This document shows, piece after piece, positions 17,222-26,105 of a stretch of 64,000 nt of DNA; position 1 is the first letter of the stretch; each line of letters opens with the position of its first letter. This DNA comes from Chitinophaga arvensicola (GTDB taxonomy: Bacteria > Bacteroidota > Bacteroidia > Chitinophagales > Chitinophagaceae), in the NCBI RefSeq assembly GCF_900110835.1, contig NZ_FOJG01000001.1, forward strand, positions 3,689,499 through 3,753,498, in the 5' to 3' direction. A model generated the notes under the pieces. The model was not told the origin of the DNA, did no database searches, and worked only from the letters and a program-made list of their open reading frames with translations. Position numbers and translations under genes: made by a program.

Positions 17222-17311
17222 ACACTGTACCGCTTATATTTTCGTTTGCTGTATCCCGCTGCCACAAAGGGGTAAGGTACTTTCGTAGCTCATTATTTCA
17301 AACGACAGGAC

Positions 17312-17761
17312 ATGAGTACTACTATTATCACAAAGTTTGCGGTGGCATCAGATAAAATGATTGATGAGCTATTATATCTCACCTGCACCTGGGAACAGGA
17401 ACATCCCGGGATAGCTATGGAAGGCCAATACTCCAGGAAAGTACTGGTGGATAGTATGAACAATTTCTCCAGTCAATGGCTGATCGTTTACGTAGGTGCA
17501 GATCCTGCCGGTTTTGCTTACCTGACAGACGCCGGCGCCCGTCCCGGATTCCTGGAAGGGAAACGGGTGGTACACCTCGCGGCTTTTGTTATACTAAAAG
17601 CTTATAGCGATACCGGCGCAGCGGCGTCCCTGCTGGAGAAGTGCCAGACAATCTACAAAGGCCGTGAAGCGATGTGGACCGAGCTTCCGGGCGACTATGC
17701 TTATCTTGAAACAAACGGTTTCTCCCGCAAAGACGAGTATCTTGTAAAAGAGGGATGGTAA
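17312..17761 (+). CDS. GNAT-like protein of unknown substrate
   Basis: A 149-residue cytoplasmic protein. The strand-helix pattern (WLIVYVGADPAGFAYLTDAG, VVHLAAFVILKAYSDTGAAASLLEKCQ, YAYLETNGFSRKDEYLV) follows the GNAT fold: a beta-bulge, a helix after the central strand and a C-terminal xNGF motif. The acetyl-CoA pyrophosphate loop is degenerate (KAYSDTGAA in place of Q/RxxGxG/A). It lies 90 bases after the MocR gene in the same direction. An acetyltransferase role is likely but not certain. Confidence 0.6.
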   Translation: MSTTIITKFAVASDKMIDELLYLTCTWEQEHPGIAMEGQYSRKVLVDSMNNFSSQWLIVYVGADPAGFAYLTDAGARPGFLEGKRVVHLAAFVILKAYSDTGAAASLLEKCQTIYKGREAMWTELPGDYAYLETNGFSRKDEYLVKEGW

Positions 17762-17832
17762 AGGAATACGTGAAATAATGAACGGGAAATATTATCTTAA
17801 TGCCCGCATTATTCTACGCATAAACTTTACGC

Positions 17833-19257
17833 ATGAGGTTCAGTTATCTTATTTGGTTATCTATACTCCTTTACTATATTCCGGCATCTGCCGATGGACA
17901 GCAGAAAGTGAAAGTTGCTTGTATTGGCGCCAGTATCTGCGCGGGCGCCAGGTTGCCACATCTTGAAACGCAATCCTATCCCGCTCAGCTGGGACAGCTG
18001 CTGGGCCCTGGTTACGAAGTCACCAATTATGGCGTGAGCAGTACCACGATGTTGAAGAAAGGCGATTTTCCTTACTGGAAAACGCCACAGTATAAAGCCG
18101 CGTTGGCCAGTCAGCCTGATATTGTACTGATTGATCTGGGTGGCAACGACAGTAAACTGATTAACCGCGTGCACCTGGATGAATACGCATCCGATTACCA
18201 GGAGATGATACGGGCTTTTCAATCTTTGCCGTCGCATCCACGTATCCTGTTGTTGCAACCGATCGTTTCTTTTGTAAAAGATACTACGCAGATATGGGAC
18301 CCGGTGATCACGCAACAGATCCTGCCTAAAGTCCGGCAGGTAGCGTACAACGAACATCTCGAACTGGTAAACCTGAACGCCCTGCTGATAGGTAAGCCCG
18401 GCCTGATGCCGGATGGTATTCATCCGGAACTGGAAGGCACCACCCTGATGGCTAAAACATTGTTTGAAGTTTTGCACCCGGTAAGGGATACTACTTTTGA
18501 TATTATCTCAAAATTAACGGGCGATAAAAAGATCAGTTCTTTTTATGGTTACCGTTGCGCCGATTTTACATTCAACGGTCGTGAGGCAAAGGTAGTAGCG
18601 CCTGTGTTTACGGCTGCGGGACATCCCTGGATCTGGCGTGCCCGCTTCTGGGGACATGAGCCGCAAACCGACATTGCCCTGCTGGAAAGAGGCTATCATG
18701 TGGTGTACTGTGATGCGTCAGAATTATTCGGTAATAAGGAAGCCATACAATTGTGGAATGGTTACTATACGCTGCTTCGCAAAGCAGGTCTAGCGAAAAA
18801 GGCAGTGATGGAAGGTATGAGCAGGGGCGGGGTGTATGTGTACAACTGGGCGGCCGTTAATCCCGATAAGGTAGCAGCGGTATACGTTGATAATCCGGTG
18901 CTGGATCTTTGCAGCTGGCCGGGTAGTCAGGCGAAGGAAAAGTCCGGTAACCACGCTGAATGGGATGCTTTCAAAAAAGATTACGGTTTCACTTCCGACA
19001 GCGCCGCACTGGCCTTTAAAGGAAGTCCGCTTTATAAGGTAAAAGATATTGTAAAAGGAAAGTACCCGATGCTGCATGTGTTGGCCGATGCTGATGCCGT
19101 AGTGCCTCCGGCGGAGAATACCCTCCCTTTTGAAGAAAAGGTCAAAGCATTAAAGGGGGATATAACGGTGATGCATAAACCGGGTTTTGGACATCATCCG
19201 CATAGTTTTCCGGATCCCACTCCCATTGTGGATTTCATTCTGAAAGCGGTAAAATAA
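17833..19257 (+). CDS. Fusion of SGNH hydrolase and alpha/beta hydrolase
   Basis: A 474-residue exported protein with a signal peptide to about residue 20 and two esterase folds in one chain. Residues 25-215 are an SGNH/GDSL lipase domain: IGASICAG carries the nucleophile Ser34 (Asp of GDS replaced by Ala), GGNDS is block III, and DGIHPE supplies the Asp-His pair. Residues about 230-470 are an alpha/beta hydrolase with nucleophile elbow GMSRGG, an acid-strand Asp (LADADAVVPP) and a catalytic His (GFGHHPHS). It likely removes acyl groups from plant polysaccharides in the periplasm. It starts 71 bases after the GNAT-like gene and ends at a strong terminator. Confidence 0.86.
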   Translation: MRFSYLIWLSILLYYIPASADGQQKVKVACIGASICAGARLPHLETQSYPAQLGQLLGPGYEVTNYGVSSTTMLKKGDFPYWKTPQYKAALASQPDIVLIDLGGNDSKLINRVHLDEYASDYQEMIRAFQSLPSHPRILLLQPIVSFVKDTTQIWDPVITQQILPKVRQVAYNEHLELVNLNALLIGKPGLMPDGIHPELEGTTLMAKTLFEVLHPVRDTTFDIISKLTGDKKISSFYGYRCADFTFNGREAKVVAPVFTAAGHPWIWRARFWGHEPQTDIALLERGYHVVYCDASELFGNKEAIQLWNGYYTLLRKAGLAKKAVMEGMSRGGVYVYNWAAVNPDKVAAVYVDNPVLDLCSWPGSQAKEKSGNHAEWDAFKKDYGFTSDSAALAFKGSPLYKVKDIVKGKYPMLHVLADADAVVPPAENTLPFEEKVKALKGDITVMHKPGFGHHPHSFPDPTPIVDFILKAVK

Positions 19258-19289
19258 AAGAGGGGGTTCATCACCCCCTCTTTTTTGTT
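19258..19289. terminator. Bidirectional intrinsic terminator
   Basis: A perfect 9-base stem, AAGAGGGGG at 19258-19266 and CCCCCTCTT at 19274-19282, with a 7-base loop. T-rich sequence follows on the plus strand and A-rich sequence precedes it, so it can end both the hydrolase gene and the convergent gene at 19290. Confidence 0.9.
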
Positions 19290-19862
19290 TTAATTTTTTA
19301 CCAGCCATTCCAGCTTATACATGCCCCGGAACCGGTCGTACGTGAGTAACTCCGCGTCCCGTTTAAACAATGCATCCATCTGGTCTGCCAGGGTAGCGTG
19401 TTCCGGAAACGCCTGTTTTACGTTCCAGGCAGTCAGGGTTTGCAGCTTACCATTGTTGGCAGAGAAGAAAAACTTATACTTATCTTCCGGTCCTTCTTTT
19501 GGAGAAGTAGGTATTTTTCGTTTATACAGCAATAATTGCGGGTTTTTATTCAGTACCTGGTAACTATTATTGCCTTCTACCCTATATACGTCACCGTTAG
19601 CCAGCTGATAACCAAATATTTCATTTTTGTTGATATGAATATCCTGGCCATTGTGTTCCAATGTCACGTAACTCTTAGGCGCGAGTGTATGCAAATGGAG
19701 CCTGGGCGCCTTGCTGCTGTTATCTTTTGTGTAACTCAGCTGGTTAGCCAGGTAATCATCCATCGTACGATAAATGCCGGTGATCTTTTTTTGCGCGTCT
19801 GCTGCTAAATTGATGGTCATCAATAAGCAGATCATGTAAAAAATTCTGCTACAGTTTTGCAT
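19290..19862 (-). CDS. Secreted hypothetical protein
   Basis: A 190-residue protein with a signal peptide (hydrophobic segment to about residue 20, ending AADAQ). The mature part is beta-rich and basic, including GIYRTMDDYLANQLSY, an IFGYQLANGDVYRV strand and a LLLYKRK strand. No family is recognised; similar small exported proteins are common in Bacteroidota and lack assigned functions. It is a single gene with a TAATTTTG promoter element 38-45 bases upstream of its ATG and a shared terminator downstream. Confidence 0.75.
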   Translation of the reverse strand: MQNCSRIFYMICLLMTINLAADAQKKITGIYRTMDDYLANQLSYTKDNSSKAPRLHLHTLAPKSYVTLEHNGQDIHINKNEIFGYQLANGDVYRVEGNNSYQVLNKNPQLLLYKRKIPTSPKEGPEDKYKFFFSANNGKLQTLTAWNVKQAFPEHATLADQMDALFKRDAELLTYDRFRGMYKLEWLVKN

Positions 19863-19899
19863 ATGTCGAGGTATTTGTTTCGGTGTTATTATAAGATAG

Positions 19900-19907
19900 C
19901 AAAATTA
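19900..19907 (-). promoter_or_regulatory. Promoter -7 element (TAnnTTTG) for gene at 19862
   Basis: Read on the minus strand this is TAATTTTG, an exact match to the Bacteroidota -7 consensus, placed 38-45 bases before the ATG at 19862. No good -33 TTTG is visible at the right distance. Confidence 0.5.
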
Positions 19908-20120
19908 ACCGATAATTAATCAACCCGACATGATAATCGTCAGTTTTTATCTGCGGAAAAATGATATTGGTCAGGCTGTAATGGTCTACTGTGTTGACTA
20001 AGACGGGAATTTTATCATTACTTTAACTTGGAGAAGTTGTCATGAATAGTCATGAAGTAAGTTGTTATTCCACATGAATTGCTGCATCTTCGTTGAGTTT
20101 AGCTAATTAAAAATCCTTGT

Positions 20121-21305
20121 ATGTCCCTCGAATCAATACAACAAGCATTACTCGATCGCTGGTTAACTGCGTATGATGAGATAGACCAGTTGCCGTATTA
20201 TAAAGCGCAGGCGGTAAAAATGATGTATGGAGATGCTTATCTCTATCAACTGCAACAATATCAATCCCGGAATTTTCAGCCTGACAGGCCACTGTCAGAT
20301 CTCCCATCAGAGCGCCTGTCAGGAGTTTATGGACTTGATGTCAGCGGAAAGCCTTGTTATACCTCCATTCAGACGGATTGGGAGGGCTTTTATCTGTATG
20401 GAGACACGTATGTGGAATACCTGGAATTTTATATTCCGTTGGGAATCCTCTACCGGTTGGAGCGATTGCAGCTGGATCAGGGAAAGAAAATCAGCTATCA
20501 GTCCTTTTCATTAAACGGTATGGGGCGGGAGTCGCCGTACGCGGGCAAAGCCAAAGAGTACATCCTGACAGAAGAGCTGAAAAGAAAGGATTTTATCAGT
20601 ACAGTGGCACTTTATGAATATAAAAAAGGCAAAATAAAATGGGCGGATTGCCTGTATAATATGCCTGGAATTGGTAAGTATACTTCCAGGGAAAAATACG
20701 GCTATAACGATTCCGGAGAACTGGATGAAATTGTGTCGGCAGATAAGGAAGGGCATAGTCAATATACTTATGTAAAGCCACCAGCCGATATGCCATTGGA
20801 TGAATTGTCGGAACAGGTGTCGCAATTGCTGGCAGCAGATGTATTGGCCGCAATTGTGAAAAGTGCGCCAAAGGAACCATTGATGATATTGGAACTCAAT
20901 TACCAGGACGTTGGCAATTATTTTCCGTTGTTGCAGCTGGTTTCTGAGGCCTACTGGAGCAAGCATGCTGTAAAGTACGGGGAGGAGGGACTTTTCGACG
21001 CGGTGGTATTATCAGGCGATAATCCGCTGACGGAAATTTCTTTTACTACTTCTGAAAGAATTATAAATGCGTTCATTGGAGAAATCACCAAAAGTGGGGA
21101 CTATGATGCTGCGCGTAGAATGATGTACAAAGCCGCCTGGCATTTAACCACGGGCCGCCTGAATAAACAGGTCGCCGTATCTGATCAGTTTATTGCCTAT
21201 GCGGTGGATTGGTCTATGTGCCCGGAAGATGTGGGTGAAATATTGACCGCCTGTGGCATGCCGGCGGCACAACTCAATGACTGGAAAAAAAGAGGCATCC
21301 TGTAA
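20121..21305 (+). CDS. Hypothetical protein, no recognised family
   Basis: A 394-residue protein with no signal peptide, membrane segment or cysteine motif. The N-terminal part (1-210) is rich in Tyr and charged residues with KAKEYILTEELKRK and EKYGYNDSGELDEIVSA, resembling beta-hairpin repeats of Bacteroidota proteins of unknown function. The C-terminal part (215-394) is helical and includes EISFTTSERIINAFIGEI and DWSMCPEDVGEILTACG, which recalls immunity- or SMI1-like folds without a clear match. It is single, 258 bases from the upstream gene, and shares a hairpin with the convergent kinase gene. Function unknown. Confidence 0.65.
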   Translation: MSLESIQQALLDRWLTAYDEIDQLPYYKAQAVKMMYGDAYLYQLQQYQSRNFQPDRPLSDLPSERLSGVYGLDVSGKPCYTSIQTDWEGFYLYGDTYVEYLEFYIPLGILYRLERLQLDQGKKISYQSFSLNGMGRESPYAGKAKEYILTEELKRKDFISTVALYEYKKGKIKWADCLYNMPGIGKYTSREKYGYNDSGELDEIVSADKEGHSQYTYVKPPADMPLDELSEQVSQLLAADVLAAIVKSAPKEPLMILELNYQDVGNYFPLLQLVSEAYWSKHAVKYGEEGLFDAVVLSGDNPLTEISFTTSERIINAFIGEITKSGDYDAARRMMYKAAWHLTTGRLNKQVAVSDQFIAYAVDWSMCPEDVGEILTACGMPAAQLNDWKKRGIL

Positions 21306-21331
21306 TTCTCACATCTCCCGAAGGGACAATA

Positions 21332-21364
21332 TATACTTACCTGTTCAGGAAACAGGTAAGTATA
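21332..21364. terminator. Hairpin overlapping the end of the kinase gene
   Basis: A perfect 14-base stem, TATACTTACCTGTT at 21332-21345 with its complement at 21351-21364, has a 5-base loop. It includes the last codons and stop (21345-21347) of the minus-strand kinase and follows the plus-strand gene ending at 21305. It is probably a shared terminator, although no long U tract follows on either strand. Confidence 0.6.
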
Positions 21365-24300
21365 CATAAAACGTAGTTCCTTCACCCGGCGCTGATTCCG
21401 GGTAAATATTTCCGCCATGATTCAGCGCTACTTTCCGGCAAATGGTGAGACCGATACCCGTACCAGGATATTGTGCTGCTTTTACCAGTCGCTTGAAAAT
21501 AGTAAATACCTGGTCGGCATATTTCTGATCAAAGCCAATACCGTTATCATGGAAGCCCAGTTCATAATACTGCTTGCCTGCGTTCAGTTCCGGGAGTGTC
21601 TGTTGTTTTTCGGGAGACAGGAGCGCAGTGCTTACGCGTATCACCGGATCTTTATCGGAAAATTTCAGCGCATTGCTGAGTAAATTATGAAACAGTTGAT
21701 TGATCTGTATGGGAATCGCTTTTAGCTGTGGCAGCTGTGATATTTCTATCTGTGCATTTTTGTCGCGGATCACAATCTCAAGATCGCTTAATACCTGCTG
21801 CATAACGTCGTTCAGATCGGTGGTCACAAAGGGATCATCGCTTTTATTCAGCCGGGTATAATTCAGGAGATCTTTGATGAGGCCCGACATCCTGGAGGCA
21901 GAAAGGATCATTTTTTCCAGGTAATCGCGCACGGGCTGTTGTGCTGCATCAGCGCTCATAGCGATATTGCCGAAGGTCTGGATTTTACGCAGGGGTTCCT
22001 GCAGATCATGGCTTGATATGAATACGAAATCTTCCAGTTCCTGGTTGGTCCGTTTCAATTCTTCGTTGGCAATTTTCAATTCGCCGGTACGGTCCTGCAC
22101 ATGTTGTTCCAGTTTGTCGGCGTAGCTCCTGGCGGCTTCCCGGGCGGCCACAAAAGGTGTGATATCGTTGGTGATACACATGATGCCGGAAAGGTCGCCG
22201 TTTTCCTCATAGAGTGGTTCAAAAGTAATTCTGACAATGATCGTTTCTGGTTGCTGGAAACGGTTGATCGTCAGGGAAAGTTCACCGGTAACAAACCGTT
22301 TGCCGGTCATGTACACTTTCTCGATCATATCTTCCAGGCCTTGTGCTTTCAGTTCCGGTAAGGCTTCGAGTAAAGGTTGTTGCATCACTTCGGCGGCTGT
22401 TCTGCCCCAGTATTGCAGCTGTATTTCGTTGGCCACTTCAATATTCATGAAAGGGCCTTTCAGCAGGCAGATGGCTACGGGTGCCTGTTCAAATAAATTT
22501 TTCAGCTGTTGTTCTGCATGGTTGCGCGACCGGAGTATCTTGATATGCGCTTTCACTTTGGTCAGCAATTCCCTGGCGGAAAAAGGTTTCACGAGGTAAT
22601 CATCTGCACCTGCTTCCAGTCCGTCGATGCGGGCTTCCCCACCGGCGCGCGCCGAAAGAAAGATCAGTGGAATGCGCGTGGTAGCAGGATTGCTTCTTAC
22701 CCTTTCCAGCAGTGCTTTTCCATTCATCACGGGCATCATGATATCGCTGAGGATCAGATCCGGTTTATGATGCTCCAGTTGTTGCAGCGCATCCAGGCCA
22801 TTCTTTGCCACGGTTACATGGAAATTATTTTCGAGTAGCCGTGACAGGTAGCTGCGCATATCTGCGTTATCATCCACTATGAGTACGTGTGCGCGCTCCG
22901 CATTTCCTGCGTTGTCGCTGATCTCCCAGTGCGCCATTTCAGGCATATAGTTACCTTCATGGGCAGTGGAGGTGTCGTTATCGAGCAGGCTATATGCTTC
23001 TTTCAGGAAAGCGCCTTTCAGGATAGTCGTATCCGTTAGTTTCCCGGTTTCTGTAATTTGTTCTGCCGGGAGATGTGATTTGCCGAAAGGTAAGGTGATG
23101 GTAAAGGTGGTGCCTTCTCCTTCCTTACTCGCAACGCTGATGGTACCGGCGTGTAGCCGTACCAGTTCGCTCACGAGTGATAACCCGATACCTGATCCTT
23201 CGTGTGTACGGCCAATACTGTTTTCTACGCGGTGAAAGCGCTCAAACATATGCGGCAGTTCTTTTTCCGGGATGCCCACGCCGGTATCTGTTACGTGCAA
23301 TACAGCATGGGTGGCTGTTTCCCGGAGTTGTACGCTGATGCTTCCTTTCAGTGTGAATTTAAACGCGTTGGAGAGGAGGTTAAGTACGATCTTCTCCCAT
23401 ATTTCTATATCTACATATACGGGCTGCGTGGTTGTACAGCTCACGAGGAGTTGCATGCCTGCTTTTTCTATGATCGACTGGAAGCTGCTGGCCAGATCGG
23501 TGGTGAGCCTGGCCAGGTCTACAGGCTGGTAGGCTGCTTTCAGCCGGTCGGCTTCCACGCGGCTGAAATCCAGCAGGTTGTTCACCAGTTTCAGCAGGCG
23601 GTGGGCATTGCGGTAAGTGGCGTCCAGGTTGGTTTTATAGCGGTTGTCCTGTAGCAGTGGTTGTTGCAGCAGCTCTTCCAGTGGTCCCATCATCAGTGTG
23701 AGGGGAGTTCTGAATTCGTGGCTTACGTTACTGAAAAAGGCGGTTTTGGCTTTATCTATGGCAGCCAGTGCTTCTGCGCGTTGCTGTTCCTGTTCATACG
23801 CATGTACGTTGGAAAAGGCGGTGCTGAAAGCGTTGCCCAGTAATTCGTAGAAGTTGAGATAGGGTTCATCCAGTGCGCGTCTGGCGCTGACGCCAGCTAC
23901 GATGAAGCCCCAGGGTAGTGGCTGCCCGGAGATGAGTACCGGCAGCAGCACTGCATTCTCGGGTATCTCCGGGTAGGGCCCTGCGGCCACCCCGCCAAAC
24001 CGTTGTGGAAGGTCGGTAACAACGTGGTACTGCATGGTTTGCAGCGCCTGGTTAAAAGGCCAGGAGCTATCGTCCTGCAATGATACTGTTTCCGGTGTGA
24101 GCGCGGTATCATCTGTAATACCGGCGCTGGCGGTGAGCCGGGCATTGTCGCCATCCAGCTGGTACAGCAGGAGGAAGGGTATATCCAGTTGAAAGTCGGC
24201 CGCCCTTTCCAATGTGGCGGCGCATATTTCTTTTACCGTTTTTGCTTTTCCTATTTGTGCAGATACGTCCCTGATCACTTGTGTGCGGCGGGCGGACAAC

Positions 24301-24767
24301 ATTTTATCGGTTGTTTCGGTGATAGGGTGAAAGATGCCGCCTACTTCGCCGGCCTCATTTCGTATAGGCGCAAACGAGAAGGTCATAAAGGCTTCTTCCA
24401 GGTAGCCGTTGCGGTCCAGGAACATGCGTTGATCCTTGATATAGGTACCTTCTCCTTCCTGGCCACGGGTAAAGGCATCGCCTACTACAGGCAGGGCCGT
24501 TTCCCAGCAGATCCGGAAATTCTGCCCCATAGAGGCAGGGTGTTTATCTCCGCAGATCGGGCGGTAGCTGTCGTTGTAAATCTGTATGGTTTCCGGTCCC
24601 CAGGCTATTAAAATAGGAAAAGTGGACGACAGGCAAAGGCTCACGGTCGTCTTCAAACTCTGTGGCCATGATGAGATGGGGCCCAAAGGGGTAGTTGACC
24701 AATCCATGCGCTGGATCAGTTTACTCATTTCTCCTCCACCCGATAAAAATTGTTCCGTATGCTGCAT
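21345..24767 (-). CDS. Hybrid histidine kinase with two kinase modules and one receiver
   Basis: A 1140-residue sensor with no membrane segment. Order: PAS-like domain (about 25-155), GAF-like domain (160-325), HisKA with phosphorylated His350 (FFSNVSHEFRTPL), HATPase (450-562, N-box LLSNAFKF, G-box DTGVGIP and GSGIGLS), and a receiver with Asp675 (LILSDIMMPVMNG) and Lys727. These are followed by a PAS domain (750-875), a coiled coil (880-915), a second HisKA with His920 (FISSHDLQEPLRK), and a second HATPase to the end (DNGIGFD, GTGIGL). The layout is seen in bacteriophytochrome-like cytoplasmic kinases. The final output partner is not encoded here. It diverges from the GH130 gene by 37 bases. 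Confidence 0.92.
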   Translation of the reverse strand: MQHTEQFLSGGGEMSKLIQRMDWSTTPLGPISSWPQSLKTTVSLCLSSTFPILIAWGPETIQIYNDSYRPICGDKHPASMGQNFRICWETALPVVGDAFTRGQEGEGTYIKDQRMFLDRNGYLEEAFMTFSFAPIRNEAGEVGGIFHPITETTDKMLSARRTQVIRDVSAQIGKAKTVKEICAATLERAADFQLDIPFLLLYQLDGDNARLTASAGITDDTALTPETVSLQDDSSWPFNQALQTMQYHVVTDLPQRFGGVAAGPYPEIPENAVLLPVLISGQPLPWGFIVAGVSARRALDEPYLNFYELLGNAFSTAFSNVHAYEQEQQRAEALAAIDKAKTAFFSNVSHEFRTPLTLMMGPLEELLQQPLLQDNRYKTNLDATYRNAHRLLKLVNNLLDFSRVEADRLKAAYQPVDLARLTTDLASSFQSIIEKAGMQLLVSCTTTQPVYVDIEIWEKIVLNLLSNAFKFTLKGSISVQLRETATHAVLHVTDTGVGIPEKELPHMFERFHRVENSIGRTHEGSGIGLSLVSELVRLHAGTISVASKEGEGTTFTITLPFGKSHLPAEQITETGKLTDTTILKGAFLKEAYSLLDNDTSTAHEGNYMPEMAHWEISDNAGNAERAHVLIVDDNADMRSYLSRLLENNFHVTVAKNGLDALQQLEHHKPDLILSDIMMPVMNGKALLERVRSNPATTRIPLIFLSARAGGEARIDGLEAGADDYLVKPFSARELLTKVKAHIKILRSRNHAEQQLKNLFEQAPVAICLLKGPFMNIEVANEIQLQYWGRTAAEVMQQPLLEALPELKAQGLEDMIEKVYMTGKRFVTGELSLTINRFQQPETIIVRITFEPLYEENGDLSGIMCITNDITPFVAAREAARSYADKLEQHVQDRTGELKIANEELKRTNQELEDFVFISSHDLQEPLRKIQTFGNIAMSADAAQQPVRDYLEKMILSASRMSGLIKDLLNYTRLNKSDDPFVTTDLNDVMQQVLSDLEIVIRDKNAQIEISQLPQLKAIPIQINQLFHNLLSNALKFSDKDPVIRVSTALLSPEKQQTLPELNAGKQYYELGFHDNGIGFDQKYADQVFTIFKRLVKAAQYPGTGIGLTICRKVALNHGGNIYPESAPGEGTTFYVYLPVS

Positions 24768-24799
24768 AAGCGCTTATTAACAGGGCAGTTGTCCTTTTG

Positions 24800-24831
24800 T
24801 TTGAATGAATCCAAAGCGGATACTATCTTTA
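24800..24831 (+). promoter_or_regulatory. Candidate promoter TTTG-N20-TATCTTTA overlapping GH130 start
   Basis: TTTG at 24800-24803 and TATCTTTA at 24824-24831, 20 bases apart, fit the Bacteroidota -33/-7 pattern with one mismatch. Transcription would begin near 24838, after the ATG at 24805, which favours the in-frame GTG at 24865 as the true start. Confidence 0.4.
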
Positions 24832-26034
24832 CCCTTCTTCTTCGCCCAATTTAAACAAACCACTGTGAAAAGCAAATTACTGTTTCTGCTCGCAGCTACA
24901 ATAGGTCTTCTGCAGCAGCCTCTTCTGGCGCAAACCAACCATCTGCCTGATTGGGCTTTAGGCGGTTTTGTACGGCCTGCGGGCTTAAATCCGGTGATCG
25001 GTACGGATACTACCACCCATTTTTATGATTCGCTGTTGAACCGCCTGGTATACTGGGAGTCGAACGACACCTTTAACCCGGCAGCAGTGGTAAAGAACGG
25101 AAAGATTGTGGTGTTGTACCGCGCAGAAGATAAGTCGGGAATACAGATTGGTATGCGGACTTCCCGCATCGGGTACGCCACCAGTAAAAATGGCACTACT
25201 TTCCGCCGGAAGCAGGCGCCGGTGTTATATCCCCGCAAAGATGACCAGCAAACCTACGAATGGCCCGGCGGTTGTGAAGATCCCCGTGTAGCCGTTACCG
25301 TAGATGGTACCTACGTGGTGTTCTATACGCAATGGAACCGGCAGGTACCCCGCCTGGGAGTTGCTACCAGCAAAGATCTGGTGCATTGGACCAAACACGG
25401 CCCCATTTTCAGGAAAGCCGAGGGTGGTAAATTTGTGGATGCCCCGCATAAATCAGCTTCCATTGTTACCCGCCTGGAAAAGGGAAAACAGGTGATCGCA
25501 AAAGTGAATGGTAAATACTGGATGTATTGGGGAGAAGCTGGTGTATTTGCCGCAACTTCCGATAACCTGGTCGACTGGCAACCGGTTACCAACGATCATG
25601 GAGCGCTCAAAGCCCTTATAAGGCCCAGGAAGGGTTATTTCGACAGTGGTTTAACGGAGTGCGGCCCGCCGGCCATTATCACGGATAAGGGCATCCTGTT
25701 GCTGTATAACGGCAAAAATCAGCCGGGGGAGGAAGGAGATCAGCGGTTCACGGCCAATACCTACAGCGCCGGACAGGTATTGTTTGATAAACAGGATCCG
25801 GAAAAGGCCATCGCCCGACTGGATGTACCTTTTCTACGGCCGATGGAAGCATTTGAGAAAAGCGGGCAGTATACGGCGGGTACCGTTTTTATTGAAGGAC
25901 TGGTTTATTTTAAACACAAATGGTTTTTATACTACGGCTGCGCCGACAGCAGGGTAGGCGTGGCGGTTTTTGATCCGAAGCATCCTGCACCCGGAGATCC
26001 TTTACCTGCGGCGCCCGGAACCATCGGTGAATAG
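24805..26034 (+). CDS. GH130-type glycoside hydrolase/phosphorylase, exported
   Basis: A 409-residue five-bladed beta-propeller enzyme matching GH130: FNPAAVV, LYRAEDKSG, GGCEDPRVAV, the DAPHKSASIV segment and the C-terminal YYGCADSRVGVAVF. GH130 enzymes cleave or phosphorolyse beta-mannosides. A signal peptide (KSKLLFLLAATIGLL, ending LLAQ) points to the periplasm and so to hydrolysis, since phosphorylases are normally cytoplasmic. The ATG at 24805 gives a long n-region; the in-frame GTG at 24865 gives a clean signal peptide and fits a promoter that overlaps the ATG. It converges on GH92, which often accompanies GH130 in mannan or N-glycan loci. A related five-blade family is possible. Confidence 0.75.
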   Translation: MNPKRILSLPFFFAQFKQTTVKSKLLFLLAATIGLLQQPLLAQTNHLPDWALGGFVRPAGLNPVIGTDTTTHFYDSLLNRLVYWESNDTFNPAAVVKNGKIVVLYRAEDKSGIQIGMRTSRIGYATSKNGTTFRRKQAPVLYPRKDDQQTYEWPGGCEDPRVAVTVDGTYVVFYTQWNRQVPRLGVATSKDLVHWTKHGPIFRKAEGGKFVDAPHKSASIVTRLEKGKQVIAKVNGKYWMYWGEAGVFAATSDNLVDWQPVTNDHGALKALIRPRKGYFDSGLTECGPPAIITDKGILLLYNGKNQPGEEGDQRFTANTYSAGQVLFDKQDPEKAIARLDVPFLRPMEAFEKSGQYTAGTVFIEGLVYFKHKWFLYYGCADSRVGVAVFDPKHPAPGDPLPAAPGTIGE

Positions 26035-26042
26035 TCCCCGCC

Positions 26043-26086
26043 ACCCGCTGCAAATGCCGTCCTTAAATAACACTGTTGCAGCGGGT
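26043..26086. terminator. Inverted repeat between convergent GH130 and GH92 genes
   Basis: A perfect 11-base stem, ACCCGCTGCAA at 26043-26053 and its complement at 26076-26086, has a 22-base loop. It sits between the stops at 26034 and 26106, so it is the likely 3' boundary for both transcripts. T-rich tracts are weak. Confidence 0.6.
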
Positions 26087-26105
26087 CTTTCCGTACGGGA
26101 CCTAT

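Noticed and set aside
17246-17285. Promoter TTTG/TACTTTCG before the GNAT-like gene
   Set aside because: The spacer is about 29 bases, too long, and the -7 match is poor.
20001-20120. tRNA or small RNA in the gap before 20121
   Set aside because: No cloverleaf or strong stem is seen; only short direct repeats of AGTCATGAA-like sequence are present.
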